Source of the DNA: JAKEGN01 sp964465665 | GTDB taxonomy: Bacteria > Pseudomonadota > Gammaproteobacteria > Steroidobacterales > Woeseiaceae | Assembly: GCA_964465665.1 (NCBI GenBank) | Contig: CAYXKM010000154.1 | Coordinates: 1 to 10,792 of the forward strand | Direction: 5' to 3' | DNA: 10,792 nt | Shown here: positions 1-6,396 of the stretch, one piece after another | Layout of the letters: each line of letters opens with the position of its first letter | Position numbering within the stretch: position 1 is the first letter of the stretch | The notes under the pieces: model-generated | What the model saw: the letters and a program-made list of their open reading frames with translations, nothing else | Databases searched by the model: none | What the model was told of the DNA's origin: nothing | Program-made: the position numbers and the translations under genes

Positions 1-474
1 TCCGGCGCCGCCGCGTCCGCGCAGGCCGGATGCGGTCACCATTTCCACTACCGCGCTGGCGCCGGCGGCCAGCGCTTTTTCGAATCCGTCGAAACCGCCG
101 TGCGCCCGGTAGTCCGCGACATCCAGCGGATCGATCAGCCCGCAGCGCGCAAAAGTCCAGCGCTGCTGACGCGCCAGCCAGGAAATCTTTTCCGTCAGTC
201 CGAGGCGAAGCGCGTGCTTGCCACCCTGCAGGAAATCCGCAGCAATGAGCGAGTCGACGTCGTCCGGTGTTACCGGCCCGTAAGCGATGCGCCCCTTGCC
301 GGTTTCGACTTCCACCAACGGCTCCAGCCAGCACATGCCCCAGGAGCCGTTACGCACGATCTTTACCTTGTCGCCGGATTTCTCGAGGAGTGTTCGGAGT
401 TTCTCGGCAACGTCTTCGGCACCGAGCGATATCGCGCTGGTCTCGCGCGGAATGAATATTCGTTGTGCCGTCAT
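1..474 (-). CDS. fdsB: NAD+-dependent formate dehydrogenase beta subunit FdsB (NuoF-like), N-terminal part
   Basis: The first 158 codons are present and the gene runs off the left edge. The protein begins MTAQRIFIPRETSAISLGAE and carries the N-terminal thioredoxin-like domain found in Fds beta subunits (GSWGMCWLEPLVEVETGKG, about residues 43-61). It then enters the NuoF-type flavin domain and ends at the glycine-rich SGLRGRGGAG, which in this family begins the FMN/NADH-binding region. In this family the subunit takes electrons through Fe-S clusters to FMN and reduces NAD+ in the cytoplasm. The ATG overlaps the fdsG stop codon as ATGA, which suggests translational coupling and fixes the start. 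The distal [4Fe-4S] ligands and the fdsA gene would lie outside the window. NuoF and HoxF are alternatives, but the fused N-terminal domain and the fdhD neighbour favour FdsB. Confidence 0.93.
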   Translation of the reverse strand, partial: MTAQRIFIPRETSAISLGAEDVAEKLRTLLEKSGDKVKIVRNGSWGMCWLEPLVEVETGKGRIAYGPVTPDDVDSLIAADFLQGGKHALRLGLTEKISWLARQQRWTFARCGLIDPLDVADYRAHGGFDGFEKALAAGASAVVEMVTASGLRGRGGAG

Positions 475-938
475 CGCTGTGCCCTCGCGAGGATCTGGTC
501 GAAGCGCTCGGCGTCCACGCGACCGTAGACCTTGTCACCGTCCATAACGGCCGGTGAGCAGGCGCAGTTTCCGAGGCAATACACCCCTTCGAGCGTCAAC
601 GCGCCATCGCCGCTCGTTTCATTGAGCCGCAGGCCGGTTGCTTTCTCCGCATGTTGCGTCAGATTGCGGCTGCCCATCGCCTGGCAGGATTCCGCCTGGC
701 ATATTTTGATCACGCGTTTGCCGGCGGGCAGGGTGCGAAAATCGTGATAGAAGCTGACAACGCCGTGCACTTCGGCGCGGGACAGGTTCACCGCGTTGGC
801 AATTTGCCGTATGGCCTCTTCACTTATATAGGAATAACGCTCGACGAAGGCATGCAGGATCTGCACCAGCATTTCCGGCTTCGCGTCGAAGCGATTGATG
901 ATCTCTGCAGCGATGGTTTTGTCGTACTTGGCCGGCAT
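471..938 (-). CDS. fdsG: NAD+-dependent formate dehydrogenase gamma subunit FdsG (NuoE-like [2Fe-2S] protein)
   Basis: A 155-residue protein of the NuoE/HoxE thioredoxin-fold family. An N-terminal helical part (residues 1-65, including the conserved AEVHGVVSFYHDF) is followed by the [2Fe-2S] domain. Its four expected ligands are Cys80 and Cys85 (CQAESC) and Cys121 and Cys125 (CLGNC), in the family pattern C-x4-C and C-x3-C. In Fds enzymes this subunit is a relay or side cluster next to the FMN of FdsB. The gene starts 4 bases after the fdhD stop and its TGA overlaps the fdsB ATG, so fdhD-fdsG-fdsB looks like one transcript. Length fits the family (about 150-180). An isolated complex I NuoE is unlikely because fdhD is adjacent and fdsB follows directly. 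Confidence 0.95.
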   Translation of the reverse strand: MPAKYDKTIAAEIINRFDAKPEMLVQILHAFVERYSYISEEAIRQIANAVNLSRAEVHGVVSFYHDFRTLPAGKRVIKICQAESCQAMGSRNLTQHAEKATGLRLNETSGDGALTLEGVYCLGNCACSPAVMDGDKVYGRVDAERFDQILARAQR

Positions 939-942
939 GGTG

Positions 943-1785
943 TTATTGGATCCGTTCGTAACCGGAATAAATGTTGAATTGTCCGTTACGCAGGAAACCG
1001 ATGAGCGTCATGCCGAATTCCCGCGCGGTCTGCACTGCAAGGCTCGACGGCGCGCCAACCGCCGCAAGCAACGGAATTCCTGCGCTCAGTGCTTTCTGCA
1101 CGAGTTCGAAGCTGGCGCGGCCCGAGACCAGCAGTCCCAGTCCGGAAGCGGGCAGCTTTTTCCCGGTCAGCAAGCAGCCGACGATTTTGTCCACGGCATT
1201 ATGCCGTCCGACGTCTTCCCTGAGGGCCACAATTTCACCCCGTGGATCGAAAACGGCCGCGGCGTGCAGGCCACCGGTCTGTGAGAAAACGTGCTGCTGC
1301 TCGCGGAGCTTGTCCGGCATCGTAACGATCGTGTCACGGCGGAACATGGTGCGAACCTGTGCCAGCGATTTCGCCCCGGCAAATTTCAGCGCATCGAGCG
1401 ACGCCTTGCCGCAAACGCCGCAGCTCGAGGTCGTATAAAAGTGCCGTTGCAGGCGGTCCATGTCGATCGGAACCTCGGGCCGCACTTCGATCCGGATGGT
1501 GTTTCGCAGCCCGCTTCCGGCATCGATCGGACCGGTGTGGTGAACAGATGCGACCTGGTCAATGGACCGGATGATGCTCTCGGTAAACAGGAATCCCAGC
1601 GCCAGCTCGTTATCATCGCCCGGCGTTCGCATGGTGATGGAAATGCTCTTGGCGGCAGCCGCTTCTGGCGCCGCAGCGATGAGTTGAATCTCCAGCGGCT
1701 CTTCGACAGCAACGCTGTCTTCGGTTTTCAGTTGATTTTCGCCATTGACCTTGCGGATGTCGATGGCGAGGCTGCTGCCGGTCAT
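943..1785 (-). CDS. fdhD: Formate dehydrogenase accessory sulfurtransferase FdhD
   Basis: A 280-residue FdhD, close to the usual length (E. coli about 277). FdhD takes persulfide sulfur from the cysteine desulfurase IscS and passes it to the molybdenum bis-MGD cofactor, which formate dehydrogenases need for activity. Visible hallmarks are the sulfur-carrying loop SSCGVCGK with Cys122 and Cys125, TGGLHAA (170-176), REDVGRHNAVDK (189-200) and SGRASFELVQKA (221-232). I chose ATG 1785. The open frame continues upstream to 1959, but that extension runs into the 3' end of the neighbouring peptidase gene and shows no FdhD similarity. No strong ribosome binding site precedes 1785, and an in-frame TTG lies 12 bases upstream (1797), so the exact start is uncertain. 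It stands first in the fdhD-fdsG-fdsB group, 82 bp from the upstream gene. Confidence 0.95.
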   Translation of the reverse strand: MTGSSLAIDIRKVNGENQLKTEDSVAVEEPLEIQLIAAAPEAAAAKSISITMRTPGDDNELALGFLFTESIIRSIDQVASVHHTGPIDAGSGLRNTIRIEVRPEVPIDMDRLQRHFYTTSSCGVCGKASLDALKFAGAKSLAQVRTMFRRDTIVTMPDKLREQQHVFSQTGGLHAAAVFDPRGEIVALREDVGRHNAVDKIVGCLLTGKKLPASGLGLLVSGRASFELVQKALSAGIPLLAAVGAPSSLAVQTAREFGMTLIGFLRNGQFNIYSGYERIQ

Positions 1786-1814
1786 GTTCTGGTCCAACGC
1801 CTGCCGGGCACACC

Positions 1815-1820
1815 AGTATA
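1815..1820 (-). promoter_or_regulatory. Candidate -10 box for the fdhD-fds operon
   Basis: Read leftward, TATACT lies inside an AT-rich run (GATATATACT) in the otherwise very GC-rich 82-bp gap between the peptidase stop and fdhD. It is placed to start RNA about 20-25 bases before ATG 1785. No recognisable -35 box stands 16-18 bases upstream. That position holds a small GC hairpin (CCCGC/GCGGG arms, 1840-1851) without a T-run, so an activator or another sigma factor would be needed. Weak evidence. Confidence 0.25.
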
Positions 1821-1867
1821 TATCAGCCTGATGGCCGCGCCCGCAGGCGGGCCGGCCGGTTGCAGCG

Positions 1868-3436
1868 TTAGGGCGAGTGACTAGAGACGAGTTTGTCGCG
1901 CCAGTGCGCGGTTTCGCTGTCGGGTGCGACGATGGCGAGACGAATATCGCGCAACTCACCGCTTCGGCGCAGTTTGACCTTGCCGTCGGACAGGGAAAGA
2001 CCGAGGCGGTCGAACAGTCCGCTGGTATCCGGGAAACCCGCCGTATCCGCGTAACGCCGGTAAAGCGATTCGAAAACCGGGTAATCGGTCAGCGTATCCA
2101 TTTTTGCAAACAGTTCCGGGCCAGTCCACATGCGATCGGACGGCAGGCAGCAGTTCTGCAAGCGATCGAGAACCGTGTCCAGCGATTCACGGCCACCGGA
2201 CAACTCGCGCAGGCGTACGTCGGCCATCAGTGCAATAGCTGCGCCGCTCCAGTAAATCTTCATCAGGCCGGTGCGCACGTCTCCATCTGCCGCTTCGTTA
2301 GGTGAAAGCTCCGGCCGCGACAGCCTGCCGCGTTCGAGCCCGTCATGGATTTTCTGCCAGGCATACTGTTCGTCGTACGCACCGGATCGGGCCAGGAGGA
2401 CGTTCTGGTAATACTGGGAGAATCCTTCCGAGATCCATTTGTGCCGCCGATCGACGTACGGCAGCAACAAGTGACTGAATTCGTGTGTCGCGGTCCAATC
2501 GGAAAGAAATGCCGAGAGCGGCTCATTCTGATTGACATACAACAGCACTGTTTCCCCGCCATCGCGAATGACCTGGCCGAACGGCACGGCACTGTCATCG
2601 CGTCCACGGCTGTCGCCGACTGGTACGATCAGGACCTGCGGCAGCGGGTTGGGAAAGCGTCCGTAAGCCAGGCTGACATCGGTCGCGGTTGCCCGCAGCC
2701 AGTCGAGTATCGATGTCTCGTCGGTCGGCTCATTGCCATGCAACAGTGCAACACGCAACGTGGAGCCGGGCACTGCAAGTTCGTGATAGGTAAAGTTGCC
2801 GAATGCGACTGGCGCATCCGAACTCTCCGGCGAATTGCGCAGCGTGTAGCTGTTTTCTGCCGCATCGACCGGTTGCCACGGTACGGACACGCGGCTGCCT
2901 TCCGGTAACTGGAACCGGATGAGCAGTTCGCTTCCGCCGGTCAGTTCCGGCCGCCACAGCCAGATCGATGAAGAAACGATGAGGTTATCGGCGCTCAGGG
3001 TCCTGTTTTGCCGGTTGTCTTTGGCGGCGCGGGCGAGATCGACGGCGTAGTTCAAACAGCTGATACCATCGTCGGGCAGCAGCATGCGGCGATTTCGCAG
3101 CCGAATGCTGCTGGTGTCGCCGCAGCCGCGTACATCGACCAGGAACTTGCCGGCATCGTGGGCCCTGGCGGTGACGCTGTCGACCGGGTGACTGAACCGC
3201 GCTTCGACCCACAGGTGGCTCAGCGCGTAATCGATCGTCACCGTGTAATCGTGTACCGGCCCCCCGGCCGCAGCCCCGGAGGCGGACATGCCAAGGAGCA
3301 GGCTGCCTGCCAGTGCCAGGCATCGCCGGGTGAGCGCGGAACGCTCCTGAATGATGCAACTGTGTACGGGCTTCTCGCTCAACGGATTCACCGCAGCTTG
3401 TTGTTCCGTGTATTTGATGCGCGCGCCGGGGGGCAT
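1868..3436 (-). CDS. Exported M61-like gluzincin metallopeptidase, no PDZ domain seen
   Basis: A 522-residue protein with a hydrophobic signal peptide at about residues 37-57, ending near SASGAAAG. The run LTRRCLALAG in front resembles a Tat motif, so Sec or Tat export is possible. The middle and C-terminal parts carry the zinc site: HEFSH (318-322), then WISEGFSQYY with Glu337 as the likely third ligand. A later segment, YWSGAAIALMADVRLRELSG (395-414), matches the M61 glycyl-aminopeptidase signature with its conserved Tyr. The N-terminal beta-rich region (60-230) resembles the M61/M1 non-catalytic domain. The tail after the helical domain is only about 60 residues, and I see no PDZ GLG-type motif, unlike classical M61 enzymes. 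Probable role: periplasmic peptidase of unknown substrate. The ATG at 3436 lacks a ribosome binding site. A TTG at residue 19 (3382) with GGTG six bases upstream would shorten the long n-region. Confidence 0.8.
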   Translation of the reverse strand: MPPGARIKYTEQQAAVNPLSEKPVHSCIIQERSALTRRCLALAGSLLLGMSASGAAAGGPVHDYTVTIDYALSHLWVEARFSHPVDSVTARAHDAGKFLVDVRGCGDTSSIRLRNRRMLLPDDGISCLNYAVDLARAAKDNRQNRTLSADNLIVSSSIWLWRPELTGGSELLIRFQLPEGSRVSVPWQPVDAAENSYTLRNSPESSDAPVAFGNFTYHELAVPGSTLRVALLHGNEPTDETSILDWLRATATDVSLAYGRFPNPLPQVLIVPVGDSRGRDDSAVPFGQVIRDGGETVLLYVNQNEPLSAFLSDWTATHEFSHLLLPYVDRRHKWISEGFSQYYQNVLLARSGAYDEQYAWQKIHDGLERGRLSRPELSPNEAADGDVRTGLMKIYWSGAAIALMADVRLRELSGGRESLDTVLDRLQNCCLPSDRMWTGPELFAKMDTLTDYPVFESLYRRYADTAGFPDTSGLFDRLGLSLSDGKVKLRRSGELRDIRLAIVAPDSETAHWRDKLVSSHSP

Positions 3437-3643
3437 ATGCGTTTATGGGCATTATGCAACAGCAGCGGATTCCGGAAAGGATTGCGCGGCCTGATTGTGA
3501 AGGGCCTCACATTCTGCTGCCGTTCAGGTTCGGGGTGGCAATATGGAGGAATGCTTGCGATCCCGGTTCGGCATTCGAAGTCTTGAAAATGCGAACCATT
3601 CGCAATTACACACCGGCCGCGAGTTCAAGTGTCGCGATTCGGA

Positions 3644-3657
3644 TTGATTCAAATTAA
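3644..3657. promoter_or_regulatory. FNR/CRP-family-like palindrome upstream of the HiPIP gene
   Basis: TTGATTCAAATTAA matches 9 of 10 defined positions of the FNR/Anr consensus TTGAT-N4-ATCAA. It lies 61 bp before the TTG start of the HiPIP gene, in the 281-bp divergent gap. A weak -10 candidate (CATACT, 3686-3691) would put the box centre about 47 bases before the RNA start, near but not exactly at the usual -41.5. Oxygen-responsive control of an electron carrier is biologically reasonable, but one near-match is thin evidence. Confidence 0.4.
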
Positions 3658-3706
3658 CATACGTAACTCTGCGCAGAACCGGCGCCATACTTACCAGGTA
3701 AAAGTC

Positions 3707-3711
3707 AGGAG
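3707..3711 (+). promoter_or_regulatory. Shine-Dalgarno that fixes a TTG start (HiPIP)
   Basis: AGGAG stands 6 bases before TTG 3718. No ATG or GTG in this frame gives an intact twin-arginine signal, so this site decides the start codon. Confidence 0.8.
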
Positions 3712-3717
3712 ATTCCG

Positions 3718-4041
3718 TTGAGTAAAATAGCAAGACGCAAATTCATCCAGCTGTCGGCTGTTGCAGCGGCAGGCTGTTTCGTCCGTCCGGGTGCCGAAGT
3801 ACAGGCGCAGGACCTGCCTCACCTGGCCGAAGATGACCCGGTAGGAAAGTCCATGCGTTACACGCACGATACGAGCACCGTTGATCCTGCGTCCCGCGCC
3901 AACCCGGCAGCAGACCAGCGCTGTTCGAATTGCGCACTCATTCAGGGTGCGGACGGCGACACCTGGCGGCCTTGCCAGATATTTCCCGGCAAGCTCGTCA
4001 ACGCCGATGGCTGGTGTTCGGTCTGGGCACCAAAAGCCTGA
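3718..4041 (+). CDS. High-potential iron-sulfur protein (HiPIP), Tat-exported
   Basis: A 107-residue precursor of a small periplasmic [4Fe-4S] electron carrier. The N-terminus has a twin-arginine signal (RRKFIQLSAVAAAG, residues 6-19) with a probable cleavage after EVQA (27-30), leaving a mature protein of about 77 residues. The four cluster ligands follow the HiPIP pattern: Cys69 and Cys72 (CSNC), Cys86, and Cys100 in the GWCSVW end motif, with FPGKLVN (89-95) between. Tyr48, in MRYTHDTSTVD, corresponds to the conserved cluster-shielding tyrosine. Tat export fits, because HiPIPs are folded with their cluster before transport. In other bacteria HiPIP passes electrons from the bc1 complex to a photosynthetic reaction centre, terminal oxidase or denitrification enzyme; the partner here is not in the window. 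It starts with TTG behind a good Shine-Dalgarno, and an intrinsic terminator follows at once, so it is probably a single-gene transcript. Confidence 0.95.
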   Translation: MSKIARRKFIQLSAVAAAGCFVRPGAEVQAQDLPHLAEDDPVGKSMRYTHDTSTVDPASRANPAADQRCSNCALIQGADGDTWRPCQIFPGKLVNADGWCSVWAPKA

Positions 4042-4050
4042 TCCAGGTTC

Positions 4051-4080
4051 AAGCCCCGCGGTGACGCGGGGCTTTTCTTT
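4051..4080 (+). terminator. Rho-independent terminator after the HiPIP gene
   Basis: A perfect 10-bp stem, AAGCCCCGCG (4051-4060) with CGCGGGGCTT (4065-4074), has a GTGA tetraloop and runs directly into TTTTCTTT. It begins 9 bases after the HiPIP stop codon. This is the clearest terminator in the window and separates HiPIP from the MBL-fold gene. Confidence 0.92.
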
Positions 4081-4103
4081 GCGCAGGCGTTCTGCGCCGT
4101 TCT

Positions 4104-4120
4104 TATAAATCAAGAATAAT
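4104..4120 (+). promoter_or_regulatory. AT-rich promoter candidate for the MBL-fold gene
   Basis: TATAAA (4104-4109) and AATAAT (4115-4120) are both 5-of-6 matches to a -10 box, inside an AT island of about 25 bp 35-50 bases before ATG 4154. Because the preceding terminator should end HiPIP transcription, the gene needs its own promoter here. No good -35 hexamer pairs with either box. Proteins of this family are often controlled by ArsR-type repressors (BigR/SqrR) acting on AT-rich promoters, but I see no clear palindrome. Confidence 0.3.
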
Positions 4121-4153
4121 AATCGGGCGTACTGTGAGCGCCTGCCGATCGTA

Positions 4154-5017
4154 ATGCCCAATCCGGACATTCAGCATTTTTATGACGCGGCCAGCGGGAC
4201 TCTCACCTATGTCGTCACCGACCCGGTGACTTCCAAAACCGCAGTCATCGATCCGGTGCTGGGTATCTGCATGGCCTCGGGAAGAACCGACCAAGGCCTG
4301 GTCGACCGAATCTGCGACTATCTTGCAGCAAGGAAACTGCAGCTCGAGTGGATACTCGAAACGCATGCGCACGCCGATCACCTGAGTGCGGCACAGGCTC
4401 TGAAAGCTCGGCTCGGCGGCAAGGTGGGAATCGGCGAGGGCATCTGCAGTGTGCAGGAGAATTTTGCCGGCCTCTTCAATCTCAAGGCACCATTCCGTTG
4501 CGATGGTAGCCAGTTCGATTGCTTGTTTGCGGCCAACGACACCTTTGCCATCGGCTCGCACACAGGCCGCATACTTGCAACGCCCGGACATACCAGTGAC
4601 AGCGTCACTTATCTCATCGGCAACGCAGCGTTTATCGGCGACACGCTTTTCATGCCCGACGTCGGCACGGCGCGGTGTGACTTTCCCGGTGGTGATGCGG
4701 GCCTTTTATACGACTCGATACAGTCGTTGTTGTCGCTGCCACGTGAAACCGTGCTCTACGTGTGTCACGACTATCCGCCGGACGGGCGCGACATGCGCTA
4801 CCGGTGCTCGATTGACGAGCAACGCGCATCGAATATGCACATCGGCGACGGGCGTTCGAAGCACGAATTCATTTCGCTGCGTCAGGCAAGGGACAGAACC
4901 CTGCCGCCACCGGCACTGATCCTCCCGGCCATCCAGGTGAATATCCGTGCGGGCAACGTGCCGGACCACGAGGACAATGCCGTGTCCTACCTGAAGATAC
5001 CGCTCAACCGGTTCTGA
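4154..5017 (+). CDS. MBL-fold persulfide dioxygenase-like protein (Blh/ETHE1 group)
   Basis: A 287-residue metallo-beta-lactamase-fold protein. The metal-binding motif THAHADHL gives His71, His73, Asp75 and His76. Further ligands are His146 (TPGHTSDS), Asp163 (GDTLFMPD) and His205 (VCHDYPPD). Persulfide dioxygenases bind one iron through two His and an Asp and oxidise glutathione persulfide to sulfite. The segment GTARCDFPGGDA (171-182) is the form seen in Blh-type proteins of sulfide-detoxification operons; classical ETHE1 has a GRTDF-type segment there. Length is longer than bare ETHE1 (about 240-250), as in Blh-like members with a C-terminal extension. No rhodanese domain is present. Role inferred: sulfide/persulfide detoxification in the cytoplasm. 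No sqr, rhodanese or BigR gene is next to it. The ATG at 4154 has no clear Shine-Dalgarno. The general glyoxalase II-like class is certain, the exact substrate less so. Confidence 0.85.
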   Translation: MPNPDIQHFYDAASGTLTYVVTDPVTSKTAVIDPVLGICMASGRTDQGLVDRICDYLAARKLQLEWILETHAHADHLSAAQALKARLGGKVGIGEGICSVQENFAGLFNLKAPFRCDGSQFDCLFAANDTFAIGSHTGRILATPGHTSDSVTYLIGNAAFIGDTLFMPDVGTARCDFPGGDAGLLYDSIQSLLSLPRETVLYVCHDYPPDGRDMRYRCSIDEQRASNMHIGDGRSKHEFISLRQARDRTLPPPALILPAIQVNIRAGNVPDHEDNAVSYLKIPLNRF

Positions 5018-5042
5018 TCATTTGGGTCGCGTTGCGCGGGTG

Positions 5043-5072
5043 TTCTGCGCCGCGCCCGCGGCTGTGTACAAT
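5043..5072 (+). promoter_or_regulatory. Candidate promoter of the aminotransferase gene
   Basis: TACAAT (5067-5072) is a 5-of-6 -10 box placed about 42 bases before the TTG start. The hexamer 18 bp upstream (TTCTGC, 5043-5048) is a poor -35 match. The gap to the preceding gene is 96 bp and contains no terminator, so read-through from the MBL-fold gene is also possible. Confidence 0.35.
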
Positions 5073-5103
5073 GTCGCGGCTGTAGCGTGCAGCTCGCGAG
5101 ACC

Positions 5104-5107
5104 GGAG
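5104..5107 (+). promoter_or_regulatory. Shine-Dalgarno that fixes the TTG start of the aminotransferase
   Basis: GGAG stands 6 bases before TTG 5114. The alternative in-frame GTG at 5087 would add nine residues absent from the family and would put this site inside the coding region. Confidence 0.75.
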
Positions 5108-5113
5108 AATCAC

Positions 5114-6298
5114 TTGTTCGAGACCCTGAAAGCGCAACCCGCGGACGCCATCCTGCGTCTGATTGCCGAGTACCAGAACGATACCCGGCCACAGAAAATC
5201 GATCTCGGTGTCGGCGTTTACCGCAACGCCAAAGGCGAAACGCCGATACTTTCGTCCGTCAAGAAAGCGGAAAAAATGATACTGCAGGAACAGGAGACCA
5301 AGACCTACCTCGGCTCCGGCGGCGACCCGGTGTTCAACGAGCTGATGCAGGGTCTGATTTTCGGCGACGGGAACGCGAGCAATGAACGGATCGTCACTTT
5401 GCACACGCCCGGCGGTTCTGGTGCGCTGTGTGTTGCCGCCGGCCTGATACTTCGCGCGCGCCGCGATGTCACGCTGTGGGTTCCCGACCCGACCTGGGCC
5501 AATCACGTGCCGCTGCTCGGCGGCGCCGGCCTCACCCTCAAGACCTATGCGTACTACGATGCCCGGAGCAAAACCATACGCTTCGATGAAATGCTGAAAA
5601 CACTGTCCTCGGTCAACGAAGGCGACCTGGTGCTGCTGCACGGCTGTTGCCACAACCCGACCGGCATGGACCTGGACCGCGAGCAATGGCAGGAGGTCGC
5701 GAACCTGGTCAGTAAGCGGAGACTTGTGCCGTTTGTCGACATCGCCTACCTGGGTTTTGCCGAAGGCCTCGAACAGGATGCCTGGCCGGTGCGACTGCTG
5801 TTCGATGCGGTGCCCGAGATGATCGTTGCCGCATCCTGTTCGAAAAATTTTGGGCTGTACCGGGATCGCATCGGGTCGCTGTCTGTTGTCGGCCGAAACC
5901 GCGAGGCGCGCGATATCCTGCGCAGCCAGGCACACAACATCGTTCGCACTCTGTATTCGATGCCGCCCGATCACGGCGCTGCCATCGTCCGGCGCATCCT
6001 CGGCAATGCCGGCCTGAAGTCCGAATGGGCGGCCGAGGTTGACGTCATGCGCAACCGGCTGAAATCGATGCGCCGCCTGCTGGGGGATGCACTTGCGAAG
6101 AGCGCCAAGGGTCACGATTTCAGTCACATCAACAGGGCGAACGGCCTGTTCTCGTTTCTCGGCATCTCGGAAGCACAGGTCGACGGATTGAAGCGGGACT
6201 ACGGCATTTACATGGTCGGGTCGAGCCGCATCAACGTCGCGGGCGTCACCGCCGACAATGTCGGATACCTCGCCAGGTCCGTCGCCGCCGTTCTTTAA
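5114..6298 (+). CDS. Class I aspartate/aromatic amino acid aminotransferase (AspC/TyrB family)
   Basis: A 394-residue PLP enzyme, nearly the length of E. coli AspC (396). It swaps amino groups between aspartate or aromatic amino acids and 2-oxoglutarate. Starting at TTG 5114 the protein opens FETLKAQPADAIL, in step with AspC (MFENITAAPADPIL). Family motifs, numbered from this start: IDLGVGVYRN (29-38), substrate-clamp HTPGGSGALC (97-106), HNPTG (180-184) with the PLP-ring Asn181, VDIAY (208-212) with Asp209 and Tyr212, the PLP Schiff-base Lys244 in SCSKNFGLYRDRIG, and Arg372 in SSRINVAG, which binds the substrate alpha-carboxylate. All catalytic residues are present, so it should be active. 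AspC versus TyrB cannot be settled from motifs, so no symbol is given. Product in the cytoplasm; amino acid metabolism. A short echo of its 3' end lies 119 bp downstream. Confidence 0.93.
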   Translation: MFETLKAQPADAILRLIAEYQNDTRPQKIDLGVGVYRNAKGETPILSSVKKAEKMILQEQETKTYLGSGGDPVFNELMQGLIFGDGNASNERIVTLHTPGGSGALCVAAGLILRARRDVTLWVPDPTWANHVPLLGGAGLTLKTYAYYDARSKTIRFDEMLKTLSSVNEGDLVLLHGCCHNPTGMDLDREQWQEVANLVSKRRLVPFVDIAYLGFAEGLEQDAWPVRLLFDAVPEMIVAASCSKNFGLYRDRIGSLSVVGRNREARDILRSQAHNIVRTLYSMPPDHGAAIVRRILGNAGLKSEWAAEVDVMRNRLKSMRRLLGDALAKSAKGHDFSHINRANGLFSFLGISEAQVDGLKRDYGIYMVGSSRINVAGVTADNVGYLARSVAAVL

Positions 6299-6332
6299 CG
6301 GATCGCGCGTGTCCCTGGTGCCGCCATCGTGC

Positions 6333-6378
6333 CGGTTGCCATTCTCGCTTAGGAAGAAATGCGCTCGAATGGCAACCG
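6333..6378. repeat. 12-bp perfect inverted repeat downstream of the aminotransferase gene
   Basis: CGGTTGCCATTC (6333-6344) is exactly complementary to GAATGGCAACCG (6367-6378), with a 22-base loop. It begins 35 bases after the aminotransferase stop. It may stabilise the mRNA 3' end or mark a small repeat remnant. No T-run follows, so it is not a standard terminator. Confidence 0.7.
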
Positions 6379-6396
6379 CCGCGCCGTCGCTGGCAA

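Noticed and set aside
1840..1851. GC hairpin after the peptidase gene as a terminator.
   Set aside because: The stem is only 5 bp with a minimal loop and there is no T-run on either strand.
1786..1959. N-terminal extension of the FdhD frame.
   Set aside because: It overlaps the 3' end of the peptidase gene and does not resemble FdhD, which begins near ATG 1785.
3555..3647. A 30-codon TTG-started frame behind GGAGG (3545-3549) in the gap before HiPIP.
   Set aside because: The purine-rich motif is good, but the peptide has no recognisable features, no promoter is visible, and its end overlaps the FNR-like palindrome. One chance ribosome binding site is not enough.
4081..4097. Second hairpin (GCGCAG/CTGCGC) just after the HiPIP terminator.
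   Set aside because: Short stem and no T-run after it on the plus strand; probably chance or a minor extension of the terminator region.
5018..6127. Long 369-codon open frame on the minus strand.
   Set aside because: It lies wholly antisense to the aminotransferase, whose motifs and catalytic residues are complete. Long antisense frames are expected in GC-rich genes.
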